From Piromyces finnis (taxonomy: Eukaryota > Neocallimastigomycota > Neocallimastigomycetes > Neocallimastigales > Neocallimastigaceae): 64,000 nucleotides of DNA. Each line of letters opens with the position of its first letter. Position 1 is the stretch's first letter. The position numbers were made by a program, and so were the translations under genes. Below, in pieces: positions 33,496 through 45,485 of this stretch. The stretch lies in NCBI GenBank assembly GCA_002104945.1, contig MCFH01000026.1, positions 670,685 through 734,684 of the forward strand. Direction: 5' to 3'. The notes below the pieces were generated by a model. It was not told the origin of the DNA. It searched no databases and was given only the letters and a program-made list of their open reading frames with translations.

Positions 33496-34645
33496 TTAGT
33501 TTAAATAATTTTCTTCATCATAACTTTCAGGACATTCGAAGTCTTGATGACCAATACGTAAGCAATTTGCACAGAAGTTTATCTTAAGTTCTGACAATTT
33601 TTGCGTTAACTCTTGAATTTCGTCGTTGTTGTCAGCATTATTTTTAAGTATATTTCTTCTTTCTTCCATTCTGTTATTGAATTGATTTCTATTATAATAA
33701 TTACTTCTTTGTTCATTATTAATTATCTTATTATTGTAATTATTATTTAAATTATCATTGTTGTTGTTATTTTGATAATATTTATTATAACCGTTTTTAT
33801 TGTTAGGATAATCATAATTTGGTACATTATTATAAATTCTGTAATTTGGATTATTATTTGGATTATTGAAGTTAGAGACATATCTGTTACTATTATTATA
33901 ATTTCTATATATGTTGTGATTATTATTGTACATCTTCTTAATTCTATCATTGTTGTCACTTGTATTTGGTAGTAAATAAGATGTACTAGTTTTATTCTTT
34001 GTGTTGTACATAATTTCACTATGATCTGTATTTTCTTGAAATTTGCTAAACTTATTTAATTTATTGAATTTTTCTTTGTTTGTTCCAGAGGGTATTGCCT
34101 TTCCTTTATTTTCTTTCATTAGATTCATTATCTTCTCTTTCTTCAAAGTTATCTTCATGGCGTCTTCTAGGGTTGTTGGTTCTTCTTCCATAAGATTTTC
34201 ATATATTTTTTCCCAGTTCCTGAAAGCATTAATATAATAAGACGTTATAATTGATTCTGATAATGTGACGGTTTTATTTATTTGATTTAATAATTCCGTG
34301 AATCTTAAATCAAATTCAGAGATACTTTCATCTTTTTTTATTGTAATAGAAGAGAGTTCTAAGATTTTTGAATTCTTGGAGGATGTTTTCTTGTAATGTT
34401 TACTGAGATTCTTTAAAATTGTCTCATAGTTATCTGGACTGCTTTTGTTTAAGGAATTTATATACAATTGTTCTGGCCACATTCGCAGTTATTGCTAGTA
34501 AATAATCAATTTTTTCTGCTTCTTCAATGATTTTGAATGTAGAACACCAATGGTCAAAGGAGAATTTCCATGAGTCAAAAGATATATTTGATTCGCCTAA
34601 TATAGGTAATCTATTGAAAGTAATAATTTTTGTCTGGTTGTCCAT
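33496..34645 (-). pseudogene. Gag of the outer Ty3 element, one frameshift, Asn-rich with CCHC knuckle
   Basis: ATG 34,645 opens a Gag N-terminus (SFDSWKFSFDHWCSTF). The frame shifts near 34,480 and continues as a 328-codon frame ending at 33,496. It contains a capsid-like region (SISEFDLRFTELLNQI), a long Asn/Tyr-rich low-complexity tract (about 33,970-33,680) and a C-terminal zinc knuckle CANCLRIGHQDFEC (33,570-33,529). The layout matches the gag remnant at 11.8-12.8 kb. Apart from the shift it is open, so decay is moderate. Confidence 0.88.
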
Positions 34646-35421
34646 TTTCTGTACTATTATTATGTTATTTCTTATATATTTTATATTTAAATAATTTCCT
34701 ATTTTATTAATTATTATTATTTCTTATTTTTGTTTATTAATTAATTATTGTTGATATTATTGATAATAATTATTGTCTATACTATTATTAAATGATAAAT
34801 TTTTATTATAATTTATTATTATTATCTTAGAATATGATCGTCAAATATTTGTATTTTCAATATTATTACTAATTATTATTAATTATTACTAATTATTAAT
34901 CATTAATTATTTATTATTTATTATTTATCCTTTTATATTTATTATTATTATTATTCAATGTTTAGTAATATAATTATTTGTGATATGTTATTTACTAGTG
35001 TTTTAACTATTTTATTTATGATTATATAATTTCAATTTATATATATATATATATATATTTATATTTTTTATATTTCTATTACTTTAATATATCTTGCATA
35101 ATATAATTTATTTTATTGTTAATTTTAATTTAATTATCATATCAAGTCACATAACAATTTATATATTTAAAATATTATTTATTATTATTTGTATATTTTA
35201 TATTTCAATTGCTCGATTGATGTATATAAATCACTTTATGTAAATGTATTTATATAATTTCATATGTTTTATTATAATTGTTATTAAATATTATTATTCA
35301 CTATTAATATATATTTTATTCAATAACATATTTTTTTTTTTTTGTTTTATATATATATAAATATATGAAGTAAATATTAATACTTAGCTTCACCGGCCTT
35401 TAAAGGATTCTCCACCAAATT
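34646..35421 (-). other. Leader and PBS of the outer element
   Basis: Non-coding, AT-rich; (TA)n near 35,040-35,056. PBS-like sense TTTGGTGGAGAATCC (complement of 35,406-35,420) is adjacent to the 5' LTR and shared with 11,298-11,308. Confidence 0.65.
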
Positions 35422-36014
35422 TAATAAGTGTTTAATATTATCTTAATTTATAATTAAATAATTATAAAAGTGATAATATTCTTATCAATTTATATAAAAA
35501 AAAAGATTTAAAATAAATTTTTATTATAAAGTTATTTGAAATATTTTAATTCGACATAACGATTATTAACAAAATATAAAAGTTATGTTTTAAAAACACA
35601 ATTTTAAAATATATTTTTGAATCAACTCTTTATTTAATACATTTATTAAAAGTATTGATTGATTTTTAAATTAGGAAATAATTACATGTATTTATAATTT
35701 TCTTTCTGTTTTAACTTTTTAAAATAAAATATTAATATGTTTTAAAATAATAATGAATAATAAATAAAAGAAACAATTTATTTTAAAGTAATTAATTTAA
35801 TTAATATAACACTATTTTACTATTTAAAATGTTATTTATACTATGTTTATTTTATAACAAAAATATAATTTAAACTGAGTTTTAATAAATAATTTTTATA
35901 CTTTTAATTAAACATTTAAATATTATTATTATTTATTATTTATTTTTAAGTTGTTTTGAGGGTTAGTTTATATCAAGATTATAATTTCATATTTATTAAT
36001 TCCAATTTATATCA
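35422..36014 (-). repeat. 5' LTR of the outer element
   Basis: Uninterrupted sister of the 3' LTR. Sense start TGATATAAATTGG at 36,014; sense end ...CACTTATTA (TA instead of the CA in the left copy). Confidence 0.9.
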
Positions 36015-36017
36015 GTT

Positions 36018-36828
36018 TGATAAATAATGAAATTAATAAATATAAAATTATTATTATACCTGATTTTTAAGTTAACCCTAAAAGTAACTTAAAACAAGTT
36101 ATAGTTTAATTAAGTACTTTACCAAAATTCTCAAATAAAATTAATCCTAAACACTGCATATATTTTGATTATTGAAAGAAAATAATAAACTTTAATTAAT
36201 CGAGATCAAAATATATAACTTTTGTTAAATTAATTGTTAAATTAAATATTTAATAACTTCGTTAGTAAATTACACTTTAAAAGTAAACAAATATAATAAT
36301 TCATGTTATAAAATAATATAATTAAACACCTTTATTAAAACATTAAAAATAATTATTACTTTAATTAATTGTAAAATAAACAACTTTTTATATTCTTTAA
36401 CTTTTAATTATTTCTTTTATTGTTATTTCTAATTACTTTTATTACTTTTATTGTAAATAGTTATTAATTTTATTGTTTTAATGTAAATAGTTTAAATCTA
36501 AAAGAAAATATAAATACATGTAAATATTCTTATTTTAATCATTATTATTATTATTAATAAAGAAATATTATATAGTTAGATTAATATTTTATAATTTTAA
36601 TAATCATCTTTATACTTAAATAAATAAAATTTTAAATATTTAAATATTAGAAAAACAAGTGTTTCTAATAAAACAATTTAGTGTTTTAACAAAACAATTT
36701 TATTAATTTTTATAAAAACGATTTTAAATCTCAATCAATATAACTTATATAGTTATAACAAAAGATATAATATAATAATCACTTTTTGAAGTAAAATTCA
36801 AAATTAAGATTATTATCAAATTATATCA
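36018..36828 (+). repeat. Related LTR head-to-head with the outer element's 5' LTR
   Basis: Begins TGATAAATAATGAAATTAAT and ends TTATATCA. It aligns loosely, in inverted orientation, with the outer LTR: AATTAATAAATAT, TAACCCT and TATAAATACATGTAA (36,507) occur in the same order. The TSD is not clear. Confidence 0.5.
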
Positions 36829-36834
36829 CGTTAC

Positions 36835-37600
36835 TGTAAGAATAAATACTTATTATTTATTCTTAGTATTAAACATTACAAATAATTTATTTAGTTAATA
36901 ATCATTAATCCATTAGATTATATTAATATATTTATTTATTATTATAGTTATTTGTTAAGTTAAATATTGTAAATATTTATTTAGTTAATAATTATTCATT
37001 CACTATATTAGATTAATTAATTTATTTAATTATGTATTTATACATTCATTTATATATACTTGTATTATAAAAGATAAAACACATACTAATTACATTAATA
37101 ATATTATACAACTATATATTAGTATGTAATAGGAAATCGGATATTAAGGTTTTACCCGTTATCAACGGTTTTACTTAATATTACGATGATTGGTATGATT
37201 AGAATATCAATCAAATAACTTTTTAGGTTTTTCTTCTAGTCTTCTCCTAAAAAGATTTTTGTTAAGATTAGAATGTTCTTAGAAATTTTAATTTAATAAA
37301 ATAAAACATATAAATAGTACTCTTGAGTTCGATTTGAGAAATCAAGAGTTATTATTATAAGATTAATTATAATAAATAACTTTATACAAAATAATAAGTA
37401 ATAAAATAAATATTAAAAAACTATTAAATACACAAAATAATTCTGATACATTTGGTGTTTGTTTATTATAATTTCTTATAATAAACTCATTAAGTTAAGT
37501 TTCTAATTTTACCTTTATTTTCACATTTTAATAATAGTTTATATTATTAATTTAAAGCTAATAATTATTATTATATAATGAATATAATATAATTATTACA
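36835..37600 (+). repeat. Copia-like solo LTR 1 of a tandem pair, TSD GTTAC
   Basis: 766 bp, TGTAAGAATAAATAC ... AATTATTACA, flanked by GTTAC at 36,830-36,834 and 37,601-37,605. Shares ATTAAGGTTTT, TTTTACTTAATATTACGATGATTGG and a TCAAGAGTT stem-loop with the 3' LTR of the Copia element (inverted, 42,904-43,916). Confidence 0.9.
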
Positions 37601-37605
37601 GTTAC

Positions 37606-38467
37606 TGTAAGAAATAATAATTATTTGATACATAATTAATATTTCTTAGTTAAAATCATTAATTATTAATCATTAATTAATGTTATTAATATTAGTTTAT
37701 TTAAATAATTATTCTCATTTAAATTTATTTTAATTATTTATTTTCACTTAATTTTAATATCTTAAATTACATTTAGCCATTTAATTATATTATTCATTAA
37801 TATTTTATTTAATATTTTTATTAATTATATTTATGCATTTAATTAATTAATTTAATTAATTACTTTTATTTAACTTTATATTTTTATTAATTATATTTAT
37901 TCATTTAATTAATTAATTTAATTAATTACTTTTATTTAACTTTATAATTTTATCAAATATATTTAATTATTTATTTAATTAATTACTTTAAAATAATTAT
38001 TCATTGTTTAGGAATCGATATTTTAAGGTTTTTTCCAATTTCTAAAATAATTGGTTTTACTTAAAATATACGATGATCAATATGTATAGAATGTTGATCG
38101 AACTTTGTTTAGGTTTTTCTTCTAATCTTTTCCTAAACAAAAAATTATTTTGTTAAGATTAGATAAAATTTTAATTTAAACTTTAAATTTATTAAATAAT
38201 ATAAATAAAGACTCTTGATTCTCTTCTAAGGAATCAAGAGTTATTATAAGAAACAAATTATAATAATAAAAGCGTTTTTAATTTTATTTTACTTAACTTA
38301 GTTATAATAAAACATATTAACTTATTAAAGTGTAAAATTATTTCTACTCTTATAATAAACTCGAACTTAAAGATAAGTATTAATATTTATTTTCTTTTAT
38401 TCTCAATTTATCAATAAATTGTAGTTAATAATTCTATTATATAATAATTTATAATGGAATTATTACA
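37606..38467 (+). repeat. Copia-like solo LTR 2 of a tandem pair, TSD GTTAC
   Basis: 862 bp, TGTAAGAAATAATAA ... GGAATTATTACA, flanked by GTTAC at 37,601-37,605 and 38,468-38,472. It diverges from LTR 1 (extra T/A-rich tract at 37,790-37,985) but keeps TTTTAGGTTTTTCTTCTAAT-like and CTCTTGATTC...GAATCAAGAG segments. Confidence 0.9.
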
Positions 38468-38540
38468 GTTACATTCTGTTCTAAATTTTGGAAATAAAAC
38501 TAGTAGATAGCCTAATTTAGTTACCACATCAGTATCAGCT

Positions 38541-38585
38541 ACTAATTACTAATGATTATAATAATTAGTATCATTAGTAATTAGT
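38541..38585. repeat. Perfect 16-bp hairpin
   Basis: Arms 38,541-38,556 (ACTAATTACTAATGAT) and 38,570-38,585 are exact reverse complements with a 13-base loop, 60 bases upstream of the Asn-rich ORF start. Confidence 0.85.
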
Positions 38586-38663
38586 ATACAATTTATAAAA
38601 AGATTAGATATTATTCGTAAATATTTAAAATATTATATTTTTCTATGCATCTTATATCAGATC

Positions 38664-39367
38664 TGTTACGGTTCGAGGAATTTAATTTTATTTATAAAAT
38701 ATTAATAAATTTATTAATACTCAAAAATAATATTAAAATGAAATAAGAAAAATTGTTTTATTAATAAAATTGTTTTATTAAGATATTAATATAAAATTAT
38801 AAGATAAAATAAAAATAAAAATAAAAATATCTGTATATTCTCTAATTCTTATAATATACACCTTTTTATACTTTTTGTAAAAAATTAAGTAGTGTTAATT
38901 AAAAGAATTAGTCTTTAATTATTTACATTAATTTTAGTATTTAAATTACTTTTAAATGAATAATAAAATTATATTACTATTATAATAAATATTTATACAT
39001 ATTATTAAATTGATTAACATACATTAAAAGTTTAATTTAAATATTTAACTAAAGAATTTTACTACATTACAGAAATATTATTCATAATTTTAATTAATAA
39101 AAATTCATTAACTTGATAAATTAAACTAAAAGTTCAATAAACTATAATTTTCAATATATTATTATTACTAAATTAATTTTTAAGTTTAATAAAATAAAAT
39201 TTAAGTTCAATAAAAATAATTATTCATAATTTTAAATATAATTTAAGTGTACACATTAATTTACAAATAAGAATATTGTAAAGTTTTCATACATTTAGGA
39301 ACAATAATGGATTAGGTCATAATCATTTATTATGACAAGAATAACATTATTTGTTGGTTCCTTAATA
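38664..39367 (+). repeat. Solo LTR X of a tandem pair, target GATC
   Basis: 704 bp, TGTTACGGTTCGAGG ... CCTTAATA, bounded by GATC at 38,660-38,663 and 39,368-39,371. Terminal TA instead of CA. Its 3' segment (AATGGATTAGGTC) resembles that of LTR Y (TATGGGTTAAGTC). Confidence 0.75.
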
Positions 39368-39371
39368 GATC

Positions 39372-40496
39372 TGATGCGTTGACCGATATATTTGTGAATA
39401 ATATAATGTTTTTAATAAATAATAAATTCTATATTATAATGATGAAACAATAAATTTAAAATAAAATAAAATATGTTTTATAATTAACAAATAAATCACT
39501 CAAAACTCGAAAATAAACACTTATTATGTTTTAAATTAAATCTTTATTATATTTTATAATTTATTTATTATCTGTTTATGGTCTTTTTATTCTCTATTTA
39601 TTGTCCGCCTTTATAAAGAAGAATTTTATCTTCCTTTTATACATTTTCATTTATTACATGTATTATTATTTTTAACTATTAAATGTTATTATTACTATTG
39701 TTATTATTTATTAAAATTAAAAGAATAAATTAAAATTATGTCTTAGTATTATAAAATATTATAGAATATTACTTATTTGATTTTCTTATTACTTCAAAAT
39801 GTTTAAATTTAGAAAAATTATTATAAATTATCATTGACTATCATTAAATGTATAATACCTTGAATAAAATAATTTAAATTTAAAATTAAAATAATATTAA
39901 AATAAAATTAAAATAAAATTAAAATAAAAATTTAACAAAATTAAAATATTAAAAGTATCAATTATTATAAACACTCATTTTATACAGAAACATAAAAGAG
40001 TTCTGTATTTTATCTTTGGAATTGTTATTATTGTTCTATTTCCAGGTTTTAAGTTTATCATTTTAGTAATAATTACTCAATTAGTTATTTTTTTAATTTA
40101 TAAGTTTAAGAGTATTTCTAAAGAACACTTGGATAAACACTAGAATTAATAATTTGATGTATATCATTTTATTTTTAGTTTATTTATTCATTTTTATTTA
40201 TTTATTATTATTTTATTATTTTAGTACATTATTGGATTAAGTCGTTTTATTTTATTTAATAATTTATTTTATTTAATAATTTATTTTATTATTATCACTA
40301 TTAGGTCGTTTTTACTCAGAATTTATTATATAATAAAGATAATATTATTTATTTAAAGAAAGGGTTATATTTTCATAAAATTATTATTCATTCATCTTTA
40401 AGGGTTATTATTGTTTATTTTTATTATAAGTTACTATGGGTTAAGTCGTGTTTATTCAGCTAGTTTTTATCATGTTTTTATGTGAGTAGCGTATCA
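39372..40496 (+). repeat. Solo LTR Y of a tandem pair, target GATC
   Basis: 1,125 bp, TGATGCGTTGACCG ... TAGCGTATCA, bounded by GATC at 39,368-39,371 and 40,497-40,500. Contains internal TTAAGTCGT-type repeats (40,230; 40,440). Confidence 0.8.
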
Positions 40497-40816
40497 GATC
40501 CATACGATTTTAACTCATATGTCCCAATGGTTAAGGACAATCCTACCAAATCCGATCATCCAGAGTTCAACACCAGTCTAGAAATTTTTAATTATATCCC
40601 AATCACAAATGATTCACCTAATCCCTCAGATAATTTAAATGAATTTTCAGGTACTTAATCAAAATTTTCTAGCGAAACATTAAAAATTTTCTCCAATTCA
40701 AATAATGAAAATTTTAATAAAATTTCAAATTCTGAAAATATTAGTGATCTTGATATTTCAAAAAACATTTCATGAAATTTCTCGTCATATAATGATATTA
40801 TTACACCAAATGATAA

Positions 40817-41525
40817 TGTAAAATATTAATCTTAAAATAGATTATATATTTAACAATAAAGCAACTAAACACGAAAACAAAAAAATAAAAGAATATTTTT
40901 TATCACAACTTTTACTTTTATTAATTATCAAAATTTAAAATAACAATTACATTGATTTAATAAACAAAAATTACATGTATTTATATTTTTTCATAATTAT
41001 ATTCTAATATATTATGCTATTTAAATAAACATATATTTAATATAAAATAAACAAAACTAATCTAACTAAATAATAAAATAACAAAACTAAACTAAAACTA
41101 ATTCATTATACTTTTAATTCAGTTTGAGTAAACTCAAAATTGAATAAAGTCCATGTATTATCTATAAATTAATTTAATATTATCAATACTATTCTTAATA
41201 TATTTCCTATTTAAATATAAACAAATTTATTTTTAAACTAAGTTAAAATTATTAAGCTATTCTAAATTTAAATAAAGTATTTAAAAAATATTTTAATTAT
41301 TTAAAATATTTGAAGTAATTAAATTTAATTAAAATTCTTTTATTCCTTAAATTTAAATATTTATCTTAATTTAAATTTAACGGAATTATTATAAAATAAT
41401 TTATTATTAAATTATTCCATGAAATTTATTCAAAAAATTTTATAATTTTATTAAATATTAATTTATTATTTAATAATTAATAATTAATTATTAAATAATC
41501 TAAAGATATATATTATATCTTTACA
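40817..41525 (-). repeat. Solo LTR, family S, TSD GATAA
   Basis: TGTAAAATATTAATC ... TATCTTTACA with GATAA at 40,812-40,816 and 41,526-41,530. Aligns with the 13,023-13,815 copy, including the TTCAGTTTGAGTAAACTCAAAATTGAA hairpin region. Confidence 0.93.
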
Positions 41526-41879
41526 GATAATTATAATGATACAAACACATCTACTGATATCAACATTAATTCTAATAATCAAATTTATCCAACTGCAACA
41601 AATAATGATCTCGAATTTCATGATGAATTTCTTAATACAAATAATTTTAATAATTCGACTCTTATTATAGAAAATAATAACATTAATAATTTCCCAAATA
41701 ATTCAATTAATTTTTACAACCAATTTTCCATATTTAATAACAATACAAATCATAAAAGACCTAAAAGACCTACCAGTCCACTTATTAATCCTAAACTCAA
41801 AAGATTCGATTCTTATTCTTATCCCAAATGTAATGTTTTTATTAGATAAATAATAATATTATTATTTTATCAATAAAAA

Positions 41880-42360
41880 CTAAATTTTACCACAATAGGT
41901 ATACACTAAAATAAGTAATTTGTTTTTTTTTAGAAAAATAATTTTTTTTATTAATAAAAATCTGGAAATTAATTTTATTTATTAATTAGTATTTGTAATA
42001 TTTTAAATTACTTATTTCTAATTAATAAAAACACGAAGAAAAATTTTTTGATGAAAAATTCACTCGTATTTATACTTTTTATAAAATTTTTTAGAATTTC
42101 TAAGAATTAATTTCATTATATAAAAATAGAAAAATAGAATAATTTTTTTTTAATTTTTTAGAATATACTTAAGTTCTTTAAATTAATTGATAAAAATTCT
42201 AGAACTACAATAATTGCTACATTAATGTATTTATATTTTGTAATAATAAAAATTATTTATAAAATTGGTATCAGGTTGAGTCGAATCCAGAATGTTCAAA
42301 TTGATAATTCTGGTTTTGACTATTGAACCGATATAGCTATTTAACTATTTTATTGATACA
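41880..42360 (-). repeat. Third, divergent LTR-B-type LTR with tRNA-like module
   Basis: Shares AATAAAAACACGAAG, CACTCGTATTTATA and ATTGATAAAAATTCTAG-type blocks with LTR-B in the same order. Sense start TGTATCAATAAAATAG at 42,360. A 71-nt tRNA-like stretch lies at 42,267-42,337. The left end is not precisely placed. Confidence 0.55.
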
Positions 42361-42760
42361 ATAGAAAATATTATCTTAATTCTATATTTTACTATAGAAA
42401 GTGATAATATTTGTATCTAAAAAAAATAAGAAAATAAAATAAATGATTTTTATACTTGTTCATTTGCAAGTATTAGTTAATTTTTAAAAATATAAAGTTT
42501 ATTATATTTAATTATAAAATTATAATATTATTTAATAACTCTCATATTATTAAATAATTAATACATCTTGTATGTATCATAGAAGTTATATAAAAAAATA
42601 TTGTTTTATTAAAATAAATAACCATTTATTAAATTTAATATAATATATCTAATTTTGACGGATTATTAGGAACATCTTAAAATGAATGTATTCTATTACT
42701 ATTTATACAAAATTATTATTTTAAAGTATAATTATAAACAAATATAAACTATTTAATTTA

Positions 42761-42791
<31 letters not shown>

Positions 42792-42903
42792 TTTACATTT
42801 ATAATTTTTAATTTAATAATTTTATACATGTTAAATATTTTAATTTTTATCTGTATTTTAATTAATAATTATTATCTACATTATAATAATACAATTCGTA
42901 ATA
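42361..42903. other. AT-rich spacer
   Basis: No ORF, LTR end or RNA motif recognised. Confidence 0.5.
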
Positions 42904-43916
42904 TGTATTATTAAATTGAGAAGTTTCTTAATAGTAAATAAAAATGAATATTTATCTTAAAGAGTTTATTATAAGTGAATTATAATAAACAACACAAAAT
43001 ATTAAGACTATCTTTAATTTAAATATTTTTTATGAATATAGTTTTTTGAAAGGGTTATTTATAATAATTGTCTTAAAATAATAACTCTGGATTCTTTAGT
43101 GGAATTCCAGAGTTCTTATATTTATAATTTTTTAATAATTTAAAGTTTAATAAAGAATTTCTAATTTTAACAAATACTCTTTTTAGGGAAAGACTGGAAG
43201 AAAAACCTATAAAGATATTCGATTGATAACTAATATATCAATCATCGTAATATTAAGTAAAACCGATTAAAATTTGGAAAAACCTTAATATCCGATTGTC
43301 CTATTATTTATTTATATCTTTTAATTGTTTCTATAAGTTATTTCAAGATAAGATACATAAATATAAAATACAAACGTAAAATAAAATACATAATGTTTCT
43401 TATAAAATGTAATACAAAAATTATTAATTAATAAAATAAATGAATGTTTTCTATTATTTTAAATAAATTACTAAATTAAATAAATAAATAATTAATATAG
43501 TAATTGAATAAATTTTAAATTAAGTAAATGAATAATTAATATCAATATAGATAAATGTTTATAGTAATTTAAATGAATGTATGCTAATAATTTAAATAAA
43601 TAATTAATTTAATAATTAAATTTTATTAGTTAAAATATTTTATTAAAAATATAGTTTAATTTTATTATTAATATTAATAGATTATGGTAATTACAATGAA
43701 TTAATTAATGAGAAATTGAATAAATTTATACTATAAAATGTGGCTAGTTATAAAACTAAAAACTATTGTTAATAAATGTTCTTAGAACATGTGAATTACT
43801 AATACACTACTAATTATTATTAATACATTATTAAATATTACTAATACATTATTAATTTTAAACAGAAAATTACATTATTTTAACACATATTTAATTTATT
43901 CTAAAATATTCTAACA
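42904..43916 (-). repeat. 3' LTR of the Copia element
   Basis: Sense TGTTAGAATATTTTAG directly follows the purine tract TGAGGGGGAA; sense end ...ATAATACA at 42,904. Homologous to tandem LTRs 1 and 2 on the other strand. A stem-loop with arms ACTCTGGATTC/GAATTCCAGAGT lies at about 43,084-43,118. Confidence 0.75.
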
Positions 43917-44909
43917 TTCCCCCTCAGACCAGAATGTTTTCTTGTTAAAAATTTGGTCTGTAAATTTTGTCATTTTCGGTCCATTAAAATTTTTGGTAAG
44001 TGGGTCGGCCAGCATTTTTTCTGAATTAATATATTCTAACTTTATTTTCTTATTTTTAATATTGTCCTTATTGAAAAAGAATTTTATTTCTATATGTTTT
44101 AATTTGTTATTAAGTTCCCCGTTTTCAATGATAGTTTTGCTTGTTAAATTATCTATGTGAATTGTAATTGGTTTTTTGTAATTGAACAATTCTTTTAAAA
44201 TGTTCTTTATCCATAATATTTTTTTAGTACATTCAGCCATTGCTATATATTCAGCTTCGGCAGTAGATGTAGATGTGGCAACTACAGATTGCTTTTTAGA
44301 TTGCCAGCAGATAGGATCATTGTTCATAAGAATTATGTATCCGGAAGTAGATTTTCTATCTTTAGGGTCACCTCCAAAGTCTGCATCAGTATATGCTACA
44401 ATTTCCCCCTGTCCTTTATATTCAATTTTATAACTTTTAGTATAATTTAAATATTTTAATATATTTAATACCTTTTTCCAGTCAGCTTTAGTTGGATGTT
44501 CTGAATTCCTTGCTACTTTGTTGACTGCGAATGTTATGTCAGGTCTAGTGCATCTGGATAAATAGATTAAAGATCCGACAGCGCTTTTATATACGGTTTT
44601 GTAAAAATTTTCTTCTTCATATTTTGTTGAATAATCATCAGTACATGGAGTCTTTGCTTTTCGGATATTTTTAACTTTGAATTTTTCTAATATATCATTA
44701 ATGAATTGAATTTGATTAATAGAATATTTAAAATTGTTGTATTCAATACTTATTCCTAGAATATACTCAGCAGGACTGCATTTTGAAATTTTAAATTTTT
44801 CTTTATTTTGTTTATTATTTCTTGAACATTTCTATTTATTCCTGTTATTAATAAGTCATCTACATAAACACCTATAATGCAAACTAATTTATCCCCACCA
44901 TTTTCTTAA
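43911..44909 (-). pseudogene. Copia RT (second half) and RNase H
   Basis: Starts with the catalytic motif region GVYVDDLLITG just left of the SINE, has a frameshift near 44,830, then is open through the RT thumb/connection (GSLIYLSRCTRPDITFAV) and RNase H (YTDADFGGDPKDRKSTSGY; QSVVATSTSTAEAEY; HIDNLTSK; IEIKFFF; MLADPLTK). The stop TAG (43,911-43,913) lies inside the 3' LTR and the coding end overlaps the PPT, as is common in Copia elements. An ATG at 44,327 is internal, not a start. Confidence 0.9.
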
Positions 44910-45441
44910 GTCGTTCCAGTTTTTATCCTGGTTGTTAAGGCGTTGCCTTAGTATACATAAGGCTTCTGGTTCGACCCCGCAGATGTCAGTGCCTGTGGAT
45001 TTTCCCACTGGGTTTGCCATGGGTTGGGTTATGATATTCAGGTAAGTATAAATGAACTTTCTAATTTACTACTATGATAATAACACTCGTCTAGCCGGCC
45101 TGAGAGGGTCTAGTGTACATGGTACATTCCAAATTAGAACTTAATAAGTGGTGACTTAGGCTATGCCAAAAACACATAATATTCCTTAATCAATTTAAGT
45201 GTAAACATTAGGGGGCGGTTGACACGTGATCAAATTGACTATAAGAGGCTTAGCATTGTAGTTGTGAAATATCGTACAACGACATGCATCTAATGTACAT
45301 GGATTAAGTGAGCGTCGAAGCTGAAGAAACAGTATGACAGACCAGGAGGGTCACAACCACCTAGCAATAGGAATGAGCCAACGTTTCTCTAAGAACCACC
45401 ATTGGAGCTAACTCTGATCGATGGGAGAAATGCACTCGGAA

Positions 45442-45482
<41 letters not shown>
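44910..45482 (+). mobile_element. tRNA-derived SINE with poly(A) tail, 13-bp TSD
   Basis: About 573 bp of distinctly GC-richer DNA ending in A38 and flanked by ACCATTTTCTTAA (44,897-44,909 and 45,483-45,495). The 5' end is tRNA-like: weak A box TGGTTGTTAAGG (44,929-44,940), a 6-bp anticodon-type stem GCCTTA/TAAGGC with a 7-base loop GTATACA that keeps T at position 33, and a B box GGTTCGACCCC (44,968-44,978). A long body (44,990-45,440) has no ORF. Inserted in the Copia RT just before its YVDD. No related copy seen in this window. Confidence 0.88.

Positions 45483-45485
<3 letters not shown>

Larger units (their letters stand above)
23330..36014 (-). mobile_element. Old Ty3-type LTR retrotransposon carrying two nested insertions
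   Basis: Outer element read on the minus strand: 5' LTR 35,422-36,014, PBS, leader, frameshifted Gag, deleted PR-RT, RNase H-integrase ORF, PPT, 3' LTR 23,330-24,919 (itself split). A GTTT duplication flanks it (23,326-23,329 and 36,015-36,018). The two LTRs are nearly identical where aligned (for example 24,378-24,919 versus 35,473-36,014). Nested inside are a solo LTR (23,377-24,372) and the intact chromovirus (26,535-33,290). The element's own RT is missing, so it is non-autonomous. Confidence 0.88.
38645..41849 (+). pseudogene. Asn-rich ORF split by three LTR insertions
   Basis: ATG at 38,645 encodes MHLISDP up to 38,663. The frame resumes at 40,501 (after two tandem LTRs) as YDFNSYVPMVKDNP, runs to 40,816, is cut by an S LTR, and resumes in the same frame at 41,531 to a TAA at 41,847-41,849. 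Removing the inserts and one copy of each duplication gives a 218-codon frame with two internal stops (TAA near 40,656, TGA near 40,772). The protein is Asn/Ser/Ile-rich with a basic KRPKRPTSP motif near the C-terminus (possible nuclear targeting). No family recognised. The exact frame agreement across both junctions is strong evidence for the insertion model. Confidence 0.7.
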
